64,000 bases of DNA, taken from Chishuiella changwenlii (GTDB lineage: Bacteria; Bacteroidota; Bacteroidia; Flavobacteriales; Weeksellaceae). Shown here piece by piece: positions 51,710 to 60,130 of this stretch. The notes under the pieces are model-generated. The model did no database searches and was not told the DNA's origin. It worked only from the letters and a program-made list of their open reading frames with translations. Within the stretch, counting starts at the first letter, position 1. The number at the start of each line of letters is the position of its first letter. Both the position numbers and the translations under genes were made by a program. The DNA lies in contig NZ_FRBH01000007.1 in NCBI RefSeq assembly GCF_900142565.1, forward strand, positions 186,001 to 250,000, in the 5' to 3' direction.

Positions 51710-52834
51710 TTAGTTTGTTTTATTTATTAAGTTAACCATTTGGTTAAAAGAAAATACCGATTTTAATTTTTGAAGATCAGATGCTGTTGTTAAGTTTCTA
51801 GGCAAAATATTTATAGTATGACCAAAGTAAAATACAACTCTATTTCCAGGACCTGTTGCGAAAAATAAAGCTTCTTTAGTATCAAGGTTTTCTAAATATA
51901 CTTCACTACCTTCAGGTAAATCTGTAGAAGAGATTAGTTCATAAGGTAATGTTACACGTGATCTGCTATCATTGTTATTTGTAAAATATTTAATATTTCT
52001 TTGGTCGCCAAATGGTCCATTATTTACATCATGATTTGTTATTACTACATCTTTATTGAGAAAAGATCTACTACTTGTATAGTTCAAATTTTGTCCAGTA
52101 TATTCCTTGAATAGAGATTGTGCCAAAACTCTTCCACCTGTATCATTCCTTTGACTTAAATTTATAAATAATACTCCACCTCTGTTTACATAATCTTTTA
52201 ATTTATCGGCTAATAAAATTGCTCTAGTATTATTTGATGTTGATGAAATAGAAGTAATAATAGCTCCTTCGGCATGCACTATATTATATCTACTATAGAT
52301 TTCTTCTCCAGAAATCATATTTTCTACAGCTGTACCTCCTCTATTCGTTGAAGATTGTCCAGGATTAGATATGGAATGAGTACGTACTGGTTGACCGGCT
52401 CTAACCCAACTAATAGATTTATCGTATATACCTTCATTAGCTCCAAAATTTTTACGATTTACAATATGTTCTAACCATGGTTGAGTATCAAAAGTAGTAA
52501 GATGAGAGGTAGCCATAAAAACACCTTTTCCTTTTCTTGCTGTATCAGAATAATTTTTTTCTCCAATACAGTTAGACCATGAGTTATCTGTTTTATATAG
52601 ACGTACGCAGTCTAATGTAGAATCGTACATAACTGTTCCAGGTACTGGACTTCCTCCGTTTTGTGGATTTATAATATTACTAACATTACTATTTGTTGGT
52701 AGAACTAAACCATTATCGTTTGTAGTTGGTTTGTTAATATCTAATGCCCCTCTAGGGGTTGTTGTTCCTACTCCCACTTGAGCGTAAGAAAGTAATCCTA
52801 TATATAAAAATGATAGGATAAATGATTTTTTCAT
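51710..52834 (-). CDS. Secreted surface protein with GTTTPRGALDIN module and GATase-like C-terminal domain
   Basis: 374 residues. After the signal peptide (cleaved at SYAQ, residue 19) the chain starts VGVGTTTPRGALDINKPT, a module shared by many Flavobacteriia secreted proteins, followed by PVPGTVMYDSTLDCVRLYK and WSNCIGE. From about residue 100 a second domain begins (GVFMATSHLTTFD), with alternating strands and helices (LADKLKDYVNRGGVLFINLS, VVFYFGHTINILP). It recalls the glutamine-amidotransferase-like fold of non-catalytic Bacteroidota proteins; this is a structural guess. No catalytic triad is evident. Tandem with a short paralogue. Confidence 0.75.
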   Translation of the reverse strand: MKKSFILSFLYIGLLSYAQVGVGTTTPRGALDINKPTTNDNGLVLPTNSNVSNIINPQNGGSPVPGTVMYDSTLDCVRLYKTDNSWSNCIGEKNYSDTARKGKGVFMATSHLTTFDTQPWLEHIVNRKNFGANEGIYDKSISWVRAGQPVRTHSISNPGQSSTNRGGTAVENMISGEEIYSRYNIVHAEGAIITSISSTSNNTRAILLADKLKDYVNRGGVLFINLSQRNDTGGRVLAQSLFKEYTGQNLNYTSSRSFLNKDVVITNHDVNNGPFGDQRNIKYFTNNNDSRSRVTLPYELISSTDLPEGSEVYLENLDTKEALFFATGPGNRVVFYFGHTINILPRNLTTASDLQKLKSVFSFNQMVNLINKTN

Positions 52835-52862
52835 AGTAATTGTTTTTATTTGGTTAAAAAAC

Positions 52863-53186
52863 TTAAGGGGTTATTATTGGTATTGTAGGATTTATGGGTT
52901 TAGAGCAATCTTCACAAAAACAATCTGACCATGTATTTGTTTGTTTATATAATCTTATACAGCTATTTTTTATGTCGTAAAAAATAGTACCTGGAACTGG
53001 ATTGTTATTTGTTTCAGGGTTCTTGATATTTGTTGCATCTAAATTAGATGGCAGAACTAATCCTGCTATACTTTCTGTTGGAGAGTTTATGTCTAAAGCT
53101 CCTCGAGGAGTTGACGTTCCTATTCCGATTTGCGCAAATATGCAGATATTAGTGAATAGGAGTAATAAACTGAAGAGGTTTTTCAT
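52863..53186 (-). CDS. Short secreted protein, N-terminal-module paralogue of the downstream gene
   Basis: 107 residues: signal peptide (cleaved at IFAQ), then IGIGTSTPRGALDINSPT, PVPGTIFYDIKNSCIRLYK and WSDCFCEDCSKP. It matches the first 95 residues of the next gene and then ends in a proline-rich tail (PINPTIPIITP) instead of the C-terminal domain. It may be a free-standing version of the module or a truncated duplicate. It precedes the full-length paralogue by 28 bases, probably in one operon. Cysteines in CFCEDC are unusual for the family. Confidence 0.72.
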   Translation of the reverse strand: MKNLFSLLLLFTNICIFAQIGIGTSTPRGALDINSPTESIAGLVLPSNLDATNIKNPETNNNPVPGTIFYDIKNSCIRLYKQTNTWSDCFCEDCSKPINPTIPIITP

Positions 53187-53460
53187 ATTTATTAAAATTT
53201 GGTTAAGGTTGGTTAATTTTTTTCCAAATTACTTTTATAAAATAGCTTGAAAACATGTATTTATATGGTTATTTTAAATATTCATATAAAAGAAATAGGT
53301 TTTAAGATGTGTTAATTAATATTTCCCACATTAACAAACGATATGCCAATTATTTAATAATAGTATAGCTTTTTTTTATTAAAATTATAATGTATTTTTA
53401 TTCATTCATAGTAAGTATTTAAGACATATTTAATAAGTATTTAATACTCGATTGATCATA
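53187..53460. other. AT-rich spacer
   Basis: No gene is visible in 53187-53460. It should hold the promoter for the two module proteins; no exact TAnnTTTG element close to 53186 was found. Confidence 0.4.
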
Positions 53461-53495
53461 AAAAAAGGTTGCTTTTAAATAAAGCAACCTTTTTT
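53461..53495 (-). terminator. Terminator of HMG-CoA synthase
   Basis: Stem AAAAAAGGTTGCTTT and its complement with a 5-base loop, 21 bases past the stop codon on the minus strand. Confidence 0.85.
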
Positions 53496-53515
53496 TATAT
53501 GGTGTATAAATTAAC

Positions 53516-54841
53516 TTATTTTTTAAAAGTATAGTATCTCGCTCCTTTTAAATCAGGATTATCAGTTTCTATTCTTTCTAAGGCAAAACCTTTAGAATCA
53601 TCTATAGATTGAGTTAATTTTTTATTATGTAAATCTTGGTATTCTTCAAAAGAAATGGCTTGTCTATTTTCTAAATAGTTAAATAAATTGATCTTATCAA
53701 TTACTTTTTTCCATTCTTTACCAACTTTACCTTGGAATACTTTAGATTTTGATCCAGATCCATAAGCAATAAAACCTATTTCTTTTCCTTCTAGTTCTTC
53801 ACCATTATCTGAGCTTACTTGTAAGGCCGATAAAAATGCAGTAAAAATAGAAGCTGTGTACATATTTCCGATAGCAGAAGAAGCGCGTTGAGTAGGTTCA
53901 ATTTTTTCTTTTACTAATGTCTTATAAGCATCAGATTTGGCTATAATTTTTAAATTATCGTTTGTGTTTTCTTCTCCATTTTCCAAAGAAAAAACATCAG
54001 AAAACATTCTTTTACCTTGAAAAGCATAAGGTAGATGAAATGCTATATAACGCCAATTTTCATATAATTTACCTTGCAAATTAGCCTTTTCTTTAAAGTT
54101 AAAGTAGGCTTCTCTTACGCGGTCTTTATAACATTCGTTTGAGTATTGTCCTTCGAAAACAGGTTCGTCAGAAAAAATTTCAACTTCAGTTTTTGTAGTT
54201 TCTAATGCTTGTAAAATTGCAGGATTTTTTGTTGATTGATGAGGTTTAAAGAAATCAAAAACAGATTCCATTCCAATTCCCCAAATACCATCAAATGCTA
54301 TTACATCTGGCTGGTTAGAAATAAGTAAAGCAACAGCTCCAGCTCCTTGTGTATATTCACCCGTAGATTCTAAACCATATTTTGCATAATCAGCTGCAAT
54401 TACAATTGCTTTTTTAGCAGGATTTACCTTCACATAATCTATAGAATTATGCATGGCATCAACACCTCCGATACAAGCAAAAGTCATATCAACAACATCA
54501 GTATTTTTAAATGCTCTTTCTCCAAGTTTTTCTGCTAAAACAGATTCTACTAGTTGTACTGCGTAAGTTGCAGTTGGTTTTGCTCCATCTAAGGCACTTT
54601 CTGTTCCTAGATAAACACGACCAATCTCTGAAGGATTTATGTTGAAATCTGTGATAAGTTTTAATAAAGCATTCGCTGCAATAGTAGCTGTATCTTCGTG
54701 AACATCCAAAACAGCCATTTTCTTTAATCCTAAGCCTAATTCTAATTTTTCAGGATCTATATTTCTTTTTATAGCTAAATCTTTTATTGGCAAATATATA
54801 CGCGGAACATAAATAGAAGCCGCCTCTATTCCATATTTCAT
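53516..54841 (-). CDS. Hydroxymethylglutaryl-CoA synthase
   Basis: A 441-residue thiolase-superfamily enzyme that condenses acetyl-CoA with acetoacetyl-CoA to HMG-CoA, the committed step into the mevalonate pathway. Catalytic residues are visible: Glu81 in GTESALD, Cys123 in DMTFACIGGVDAM and His269 in AFHLPYAFQGKRM. The start KYGIEAASIYVPRIYL is typical. Flavobacteriia make isoprenoids by this pathway rather than by the DXP route, which supports the taxonomic assignment. A good TAnnTTTG promoter lies 28 bases upstream. Single-gene unit. Confidence 0.93.
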   Translation of the reverse strand: MKYGIEAASIYVPRIYLPIKDLAIKRNIDPEKLELGLGLKKMAVLDVHEDTATIAANALLKLITDFNINPSEIGRVYLGTESALDGAKPTATYAVQLVESVLAEKLGERAFKNTDVVDMTFACIGGVDAMHNSIDYVKVNPAKKAIVIAADYAKYGLESTGEYTQGAGAVALLISNQPDVIAFDGIWGIGMESVFDFFKPHQSTKNPAILQALETTKTEVEIFSDEPVFEGQYSNECYKDRVREAYFNFKEKANLQGKLYENWRYIAFHLPYAFQGKRMFSDVFSLENGEENTNDNLKIIAKSDAYKTLVKEKIEPTQRASSAIGNMYTASIFTAFLSALQVSSDNGEELEGKEIGFIAYGSGSKSKVFQGKVGKEWKKVIDKINLFNYLENRQAISFEEYQDLHNKKLTQSIDDSKGFALERIETDNPDLKGARYYTFKK

Positions 54842-54869
54842 TATTTTTTAATTTATTTAAAGCAAGCGC

Positions 54870-54877
54870 CAAAGTTA
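54870..54877 (-). promoter_or_regulatory. -7 element for HMG-CoA synthase
   Basis: TAACTTTG on the minus strand, 28 bases before the ATG. Confidence 0.55.
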
Positions 54878-55129
54878 AGTGTAATTTAATTTTATTGTAG
54901 TATAAAATAAATCTTGAATTTCAGGAAACATTGTTTCATTATCAATAAATCAATTTATGATGTTGTTTTTCTGAAATTTCTCAAATTAATGAGGCTCAAT
55001 TTGAATATTCTATTTTCGGAATTAGTAGGTTTGATGCACCATTATTTTTTTGAAATTTAAACTTTTTTATTTTTATTGTATTGATAATTAATTTATTAAA
55101 AATTATTTTAAAAATATTTGAAAATAATT

Positions 55130-55161
55130 TTGGATTTATAAAAAATACATCCTTATATTTG
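55130..55161 (+). promoter_or_regulatory. Promoter of tRNA-Phe
   Basis: TATATTTG at 55154-55161 and a TTG at 55130-55132, 21 bases apart, match the TTG-N19-21-TAnnTTTG consensus. The best complete promoter in the window. Confidence 0.7.
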
Positions 55162-55176
55162 CAATCCAAAATGAAC

Positions 55177-55249
55177 GGTGCCTTAGCTCAGTTGGTAGAG
55201 CAAAGGACTGAAAATCCTTGTGTCCCTGGTTCGATTCCTGGAGGCACCA
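55177..55249 (+). tRNA. tRNA-Phe (anticodon GAA)
   Basis: A 73-nt cloverleaf. Acceptor GGTGCCT/AGGCACC, D arm with AGCTCAGTTGGTAGAGC, anticodon stem AAGGA/TCCTT with loop CTGAAAA (anticodon GAA), T arm CCTGG with TTCGATTC, discriminator A. CCA is not encoded. Confidence 0.97.
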
Positions 55250-55255
55250 CATTTT

Positions 55256-55288
55256 AAAACCTCAAGCAATTGCTTGAGGTTTTTTTTA
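55256..55288 (+). terminator. Terminator after tRNA-Phe
   Basis: Perfect stem AAACCTCAAGCAA/TTGCTTGAGGTTT then a T8 run. Confidence 0.9.
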
Positions 55289-55363
55289 TTATATACGATA
55301 TAACATTTTTTTAATCAAATATTTGTTGTAAACGTTTTTAAATAATTGTAAATTGCATTGCAA

Positions 55364-55714
55364 ATGGAAATAGGAAATAGACCGTGGGGATCTTACTATG
55401 TATTAGAAGATACTGACTTTTATAAGCTGAAAAGAATTGAGGTAAATATTGGAGGACGTTTGTCTTACCAGTACCATAATCATCGTGCTGAAGTTTGGAC
55501 AATTGTTCAAGGTAAAGCTTTAGTGACACTTGATGATAAAGATTATGAATACAAAGCTGGAGAAGTAGTAATTATTCCTTTAAAGGCAAAACATCGTATT
55601 AAAAACATCGGAGACGAAACGTTGATTTTTATTGAAGTACAACATGGCACGTATTTTGGAGAAGAAGATATTGTTCGTATAGAGGATGATTATAATCGAT
55701 CTAGTGAAGATTAG
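55364..55714 (+). CDS. Mannose-6-phosphate isomerase-type cupin
   Basis: 116 residues from the ATG at 55364; a TTG two codons earlier is rejected. The sequence RPWGSYYVLEDTDFYKLKRI, then HNHRAEVWTIVQGKALVTLD and AGEVVIIPLKAKHRIKN, is the C-terminal cupin of type II phosphomannose isomerase / GDP-mannose pyrophosphorylase. Here it is a stand-alone protein without the nucleotidyltransferase half. The next gene encodes a small CTP/ATP-type nucleotidyltransferase 23 bases downstream, so the pair may make an activated sugar or polyol (inference). Confidence 0.87.
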   Translation: MEIGNRPWGSYYVLEDTDFYKLKRIEVNIGGRLSYQYHNHRAEVWTIVQGKALVTLDDKDYEYKAGEVVIIPLKAKHRIKNIGDETLIFIEVQHGTYFGEEDIVRIEDDYNRSSED

Positions 55715-55737
55715 ATATAACTAAAACCTAAAATACT

Positions 55738-56166
55738 ATGAAAATTGGAATAACTTTTAGTGCATTCGACCTTTTGCACGCAGGGCATATTAAGATGCTT
55801 GAAGATGCAAAACAGAAATGTGATTATTTAATTGTTGGACTACAGACTGACCCAACGTTAGATAGACCAGAAAAAAATAAACCTACTCAAACAGTAGTAG
55901 AGCGTTATATCCAATTAAAGGGATGTAAGTTTGTAGATGAAATTATTCCTTATGCTACAGAACAAGATTTAGAAGATGTTTTAAGATCATTCCATATTGA
56001 TGTTAGAATATTAGGAATAGAATATCAAGATAAAAACTTTACTGGTAGAAAATATTGCGAAGAGAAAGGAATTGAATTATATTACAATTCTAGAGATCAT
56101 CGTTTTTCTAGTTCAGGATTAAGAAAAGTTGTTGCTGAAAAAGAACTTTTTAAAGTTGCAAAATAA
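55738..56166 (+). CDS. Cytidylyltransferase-like nucleotidyltransferase (TagD/RfaE type)
   Basis: A 142-residue enzyme. It starts MKIGITFSAFDLLHAGHIKM with the nucleotide-binding HxGH motif (HAGH, residues 14-17), and the second nucleotide-binding segment is near the C-terminus (RDHRFSSSGLRK), in place of the RTEGISTT motif. It resembles glycerol-3-phosphate or ribitol-5-phosphate cytidylyltransferases or the ADP-heptose synthase adenylyl domain. Substrate undecided. Co-transcribed with the mannose-isomerase-type cupin, which hints at surface polymer synthesis. Confidence 0.87.
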   Translation: MKIGITFSAFDLLHAGHIKMLEDAKQKCDYLIVGLQTDPTLDRPEKNKPTQTVVERYIQLKGCKFVDEIIPYATEQDLEDVLRSFHIDVRILGIEYQDKNFTGRKYCEEKGIELYYNSRDHRFSSSGLRKVVAEKELFKVAK

Positions 56167-56174
56167 TATACAAG

Positions 56175-56209
56175 AAGGTTAGAAAATTATTTCTAACCTT
56201 TTTTATTTT
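56175..56209 (+). terminator. Terminator of the cupin/nucleotidyltransferase operon
   Basis: Stem AAGGTTAGAAA/TTTCTAACCTT, 4-base loop, T-rich tail. Confidence 0.85.
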
Positions 56210-56259
56210 TTAAAACTTACATCTTAAAAATTTAATACAAAAATATTTAACAAATATCA

Positions 56260-56267
56260 TACCTTTG
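56260..56267 (+). promoter_or_regulatory. -7 element for der
   Basis: TACCTTTG ends 4 bases before the der ATG, implying a near-leaderless mRNA. Confidence 0.6.
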
Positions 56268-56271
56268 CAAA

Positions 56272-57579
56272 ATGTCAAATATAGTTGCAATTGTAGGAAG
56301 ACCAAACGTTGGTAAATCTACATTCTTCAATCGTTTAATCCAAAAAAGACAAGCCATCGTAGATGACACTTCTGGTGTTACACGTGACCGTCATTATGGA
56401 AAATCGGATTGGAATGGAAAAGAGTTTACCGTAATAGATACCGGAGGGTATGTCGTTGGTTCTGATGATACCTTTGAAGAAGAGATCCGCAAACAAGTTG
56501 AATTAGCCATTGATGAAGCAAACGTTATTTTGTTTATGGTAGATAATCAAGTTGGATTAACGGACATGGATAAGGAAGTTGGCAACCTTTTAAGACGCTC
56601 TAAAAAGCCTACATTTTTAGTAGTGAATAAGGTCGATACCAACAAAAATTTAGAAGATACCTATGAGTTTTATAACTTAGGAATCGAGAATATGTACACA
56701 ATCGCTGCAATGAGTGGTAGTGGTACAGGTGAATTATTAGATGATGTGGTTAATTGTTTTACAGAAGAAGAACATATTGATCCATTTGAAGGTTTACCAA
56801 AAATTACAATCGTAGGTCGTCCAAATGCTGGAAAATCTACTTTAATTAATGCTTTACTTGGAGAAGAGCGTAACATTGTAACAGATATCGCAGGTACAAC
56901 ACGTGATTCTATCGAAACATTATATAATAAATTCGGACACGAATTTGTTTTGGTAGATACTGCTGGAATGCGTAAAAAAGGAAAAGTAAGTGAAGACTTA
57001 GAGTTTTATTCTGTTATGCGTTCAGTTCGTGCAATAGAGGAGTGTGATGTTTGTGTGTTAATGATTGATGCGGAGCGTGGAATTGAAGCACAAGATTTAA
57101 ATATCCTTTATTTAGCAGAACGTAACCGTAAAGGAGTTGTTATCTTAATTAATAAATGGGATTTATTAGAAAAAGAAACAAATACGATGAAAGAGTACAA
57201 GGATGCTATTTTACGTCGTATTGCTCCATTTACAGATGTTCCTGTATTGTTTATTTCTGCATTAACAAAACAACGTGTTTTAAAAGCTGTTGATACGTTT
57301 ATAGAAGTTTACGAAAACAGAAGTCGTCGTATTAAAACAAGTAAATTAAACGAAACGTTATTACCGATTATTGAAATTACTCCTCCACCAGCGGTGAAAG
57401 GAAAATATATGAAGATAAAATATGTAACGCAATTACCTACAAAAACGCCTCAGTTTGCATTTTTCTGTAATTTGCCGCAATATATTAGAGATCCGTATAA
57501 ACGATTTATCGAAAATCAATTGAGAAAGGAATTCAATTTTGAAGGTGTTCCGATTGAGATTTATTTCAGAAAGAAATAA
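56272..57579 (+). CDS. der: Ribosome biogenesis GTPase Der
   Basis: A 435-residue protein with two tandem GTPase domains and a C-terminal KH-like domain. Domain 1 has P-loop GRPNVGKST (residues 8-16), DTGG and NKVD. Domain 2 has GRPNAGKST (about residue 182), DTAG and NKWD. The KH-like end is [20 protein letters not shown] onward. It is essential for 50S subunit assembly. Length is normal. A strong terminator follows. Confidence 0.97.
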   Translation: MSNIVAIVGRPNVGKSTFFNRLIQKRQAIVDDTSGVTRDRHYGKSDWNGKEFTVIDTGGYVVGSDDTFEEEIRKQVELAIDEANVILFMVDNQVGLTDMDKEVGNLLRRSKKPTFLVVNKVDTNKNLEDTYEFYNLGIENMYTIAAMSGSGTGELLDDVVNCFTEEEHIDPFEGLPKITIVGRPNAGKSTLINALLGEERNIVTDIAGTTRDSIETLYNKFGHEFVLVDTAGMRKKGKVSEDLEFYSVMRSVRAIEECDVCVLMIDAERGIEAQDLNILYLAERNRKGVVILINKWDLLEKETNTMKEYKDAILRRIAPFTDVPVLFISALTKQRVLKAVDTFIEVYENRSRRIKTSKLNETLLPIIEITPPPAVKGKYMKIKYVTQLPTKTPQFAFFCNLPQYIRDPYKRFIENQLRKEFNFEGVPIEIYFRKK

Positions 57580-57589
57580 TAAAAAATAG

Positions 57590-57623
57590 AAAGTCCATTT
57601 AAATTTTTTAAATGGACTTTTTT
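57590..57623. terminator. Bidirectional terminator after der
   Basis: A 14-bp stem AAAGTCCATTTAAA/TTTAAATGGACTTT with a 3-base loop. The stem core resembles the terminator at 60941-60976. Confidence 0.9.
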
Positions 57624-57634
57624 ATTGATTATGA

Positions 57635-58204
57635 TTATAAAGTAATATCTTTTCTTATTCTGCTTAAAGAAGACTGTGTTATCCCAAGATATGATGCAAC
57701 ATAGGACAAAGGTATCTTGTTTGCTGACGGAAAACTATTTAAAAAATTTTCATAACGCTCTTTTGCATTTTCTGTCATCATAGGGCTTATTCTATTTACT
57801 TTATCTGCTAATCCTTTCGCTGTAATTTTAGCAATAATCTGATCCCACTGAATTATTGTCGCAGATAATTCTTTCATTGCTTGTCTAGATAACACGAAAT
57901 ATTCGCAATTTGTAATGGCTTGAATATATTCTGTAGACGGAATCTCTTGATTATAACTGTTGATATCAGCTAAAAAATTATTTTCACTTAAGAAATATTT
58001 AGTTATTTCATCTCCTTTATGATTGTAATAACAAACACGCATAATTCCTTCCGTTAGAAAAATAATTTCATTCGGAATTTTTCCAGCTTCGTGATAAAAT
58101 TCTTCTTTAGTAGTTTTTCTACTTGTTACTTTACTTTTTATTAATTCAATCTGTTGACTGTTTAAATTTCCAAATTGCTGTAAATAGTTAATTAAAATTT
58201 CCAT
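57635..58204 (-). CDS. Crp/Fnr-family transcriptional regulator
   Basis: A 189-residue regulator: an N-terminal beta-roll (about residues 25-115, EAGKIPNEIIFLTEGIMRVC, FLSENNFLADINSYN) and a C-terminal winged helix with KIPLSYVASYLGITQSSLSR. It lacks the canonical cAMP-binding motif. Its start lies 2 bases after the stop of the SDR gene on the same strand, so regulator and enzyme are translationally coupled. It probably controls a signal linked to the SDR substrate (inference). Confidence 0.87.
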   Translation of the reverse strand: MEILINYLQQFGNLNSQQIELIKSKVTSRKTTKEEFYHEAGKIPNEIIFLTEGIMRVCYYNHKGDEITKYFLSENNFLADINSYNQEIPSTEYIQAITNCEYFVLSRQAMKELSATIIQWDQIIAKITAKGLADKVNRISPMMTENAKERYENFLNSFPSANKIPLSYVASYLGITQSSLSRIRKDITL

Positions 58205-58206
58205 TG

Positions 58207-59016
58207 TTATTTCATTTGGCTCATAATTAATTTATCAAATAACTTATCTGATAATAGCTTTCTTATAAATAAAAAAGGTTTTGCATTGCTTGCTGCATAA
58301 CGTGCTTTAGGAGATTTAGATTCTATAGACTTTGTAATTAATTTTGCAATTTCTACAGCTTCAATTGCTTTTTCTTTTTGAGCTGTATAAGACTTAATTA
58401 CGGCTTTAGCTAAATCTTTATATACTGTTTTTCCCGAAACACGCATTAAATCGTCAGTTCCATTCTGAATCATTTCTGATTTTGTTCCTCCTGGTTCAAT
58501 TACAATTACATCTATACCGAATTGTTTTACTTCGTTTCTTAAACAATCACTTAATCCTTCAATTGCAAATTTACTAGCATGATACCAGCTTCCTAGTGGT
58601 AATCCTACTTTTCCACCAATAGAAGATATATTTACAATTTTTCCATAGCTATTTTTTCTCATTTCTGGTAATACTAGCTGTATTAAGCGTGAAACTCCAA
58701 ATAGATTAATTTCCATCTGATTTTTTGCTTCTGCTATCGAAACATCTTCTAAGGCTCCATAAGAACCTAAACCAGCACAGTTAATCAAAATATCAATCCT
58801 TTTTTCTTGCTTTAAAATTATATCTATACAAGTCGTTATACTACTATCAATTGTTACATCTAAAGCAACGGGTTTTACTCCATATAATGTTAAGTCTTCT
58901 AATAATTCTACTCTTCTTGCTGCACCATATACGATGTATCCTTTTTTTGCTAAATATATCGCGGTAGCTTTTCCTATACCAGATGTAGCACCAGTAACTA
59001 AAACTATTTTTTTCAT
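58207..59016 (-). CDS. SDR-family oxidoreductase
   Basis: A 269-residue short-chain dehydrogenase. Coenzyme motif VTGATSGIGKATAIYLAKKG, then INCAGLGSYG, the catalytic segment SWYHASKFAIEGLSDCLRNE and VIEPGGTKSEM. The Arg-rich AARRVELLEDL after strand 2 favours NADP(H). Relatives are retinol- or ketone-reducing SDRs of the oxidoreductase-YdfG-like type. It is upstream of and coupled to the Crp-type gene. Substrate unknown. Confidence 0.92.
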   Translation of the reverse strand: MKKIVLVTGATSGIGKATAIYLAKKGYIVYGAARRVELLEDLTLYGVKPVALDVTIDSSITTCIDIILKQEKRIDILINCAGLGSYGALEDVSIAEAKNQMEINLFGVSRLIQLVLPEMRKNSYGKIVNISSIGGKVGLPLGSWYHASKFAIEGLSDCLRNEVKQFGIDVIVIEPGGTKSEMIQNGTDDLMRVSGKTVYKDLAKAVIKSYTAQKEKAIEAVEIAKLITKSIESKSPKARYAASNAKPFLFIRKLLSDKLFDKLIMSQMK

Positions 59017-59159
59017 TTTTTAATCTATATTTAAATTAATTATGATGTAAAATTATTTGTAAAAAAAAGTTCATTACTTGCCATTTGGCAAAAGCAATAT
59101 TATATTTTTAGTTTTAAAATGATGTAGTTAAAATCTACTATTATCATCTTGTTTTATTT

Positions 59160-59167
59160 TACATTTG
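59160..59167 (+). promoter_or_regulatory. -7 element for the AraC regulator
   Basis: TACATTTG, 18 bases before the ATG at 59186. It overlaps the TTG of a longer alternative frame, another reason to reject that start. Confidence 0.5.
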
Positions 59168-59185
59168 TTTCATAATCAATTTAGA

Positions 59186-60067
59186 ATGGAAGAGACAGTA
59201 GGATTATTAAACAAGATAAGACAACATAATAAATTACTGATTGCTTTAAACGAAAACTGTAAAGTTTCTTTACCAGATGATGTTTTAGAAGTATTAAGAA
59301 AACCTCACCGACTTTCGTTTTATTATTTTCAGTACATGGAAAAAGGCTCGGCAACTTTTAAAACAGATTTAACTGAGTTTACAATTGCTGATGGTGAATT
59401 AGCTTTTGGTGTACCAAATCAGATTTTTACAAAGTTACCTTACGATGTAAATATGCTACAATATGCTCTTTCTTTTGACGAGCACACACTTAGTTTATTA
59501 CCTGGTAATTATCCATTTTTATTTAATCCATTTGCAGCTAATTCAATTCAGTTTGATTTAGAGTCACAACAAAGAATAAAAAATTTACTTTCTGGTTTGT
59601 TCCAGCTCTTAAATGGTTCTGGCAAGCAGAAAAAAGCTGAAGTTATTTTGGCTCATTTACATACTTTATTAACAGAATATAATACAGCATATTTTGAACA
59701 ATATCAAGATCAGAAAGAATTGAAAGGATCAAAATTAGAAAAATATATCGCTTTTAAAATCGCTGTAGAGACTCAATTAAATGAGCATCATGATGTACAA
59801 AGAATTGCCGATCAGTTATCTCTAACTTCGAATACATTATATGCAATAGTAAAAGAATTTGGCGGTTTGTCTCCTAAAGAATGGATAACCAATCGAATTA
59901 TGATGGAAGCGCAACGAAAGCTTCAATATTCGAATCTTTCGGTAAAAGAATTGGCTTATGAACTTGGGTTTAGTGATCCTAGTTATTTCTCTCGTTTATT
60001 CAAAAAAAATACAGGAATGAGTGTGCGCGACTACCTTAGCGAGATACAAGATTTGTCCAGCAATTAA
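59186..60067 (+). CDS. AraC-family transcriptional regulator
   Basis: 293 residues from the ATG at 59186. Residues about 20-180 form the ligand-sensing domain (FYYFQYMEKGSATFKTDLTE, IADGELAFGVPNQIF). The C-terminal HTH pair is VQRIADQLSLTSNTLYAIVK and VKELAYELGFSDPSYFSRLF, ending in TGMSVRDY. The downstream SDR gene has its own promoter 60 bases later. The regulator is likely to control that SDR and possibly the divergent SDR-Crp pair. Effector unknown. Confidence 0.91.
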   Translation: MEETVGLLNKIRQHNKLLIALNENCKVSLPDDVLEVLRKPHRLSFYYFQYMEKGSATFKTDLTEFTIADGELAFGVPNQIFTKLPYDVNMLQYALSFDEHTLSLLPGNYPFLFNPFAANSIQFDLESQQRIKNLLSGLFQLLNGSGKQKKAEVILAHLHTLLTEYNTAYFEQYQDQKELKGSKLEKYIAFKIAVETQLNEHHDVQRIADQLSLTSNTLYAIVKEFGGLSPKEWITNRIMMEAQRKLQYSNLSVKELAYELGFSDPSYFSRLFKKNTGMSVRDYLSEIQDLSSN

Positions 60068-60102
60068 ATAGATTTGTCCTTATTAGTTGCTGTTTCATCT
60101 GC

Positions 60103-60110
60103 TAGCTTTG
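60103..60110 (+). promoter_or_regulatory. -7 element for the second SDR gene
   Basis: TAGCTTTG, 20 bases before the ATG at 60131. Confidence 0.5.
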
Positions 60111-60130
60111 TGATAACAAAATAAAGAGAA

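Larger units (their letters stand above)
54842..55176. other. 335-bp AT-rich divergent spacer (HMG-CoA synthase / tRNA-Phe)
   Basis: No gene is visible. It contains the HMG-CoA synthase promoter at its left end and the tRNA-Phe promoter at its right end. The middle is AT-rich with no clear structure. Confidence 0.5.

Noticed and set aside
59165-59185. TTG start for the AraC regulator
   Set aside because: The TTG is part of the -7 promoter element TACATTTG; the ATG at 59186 fits better.
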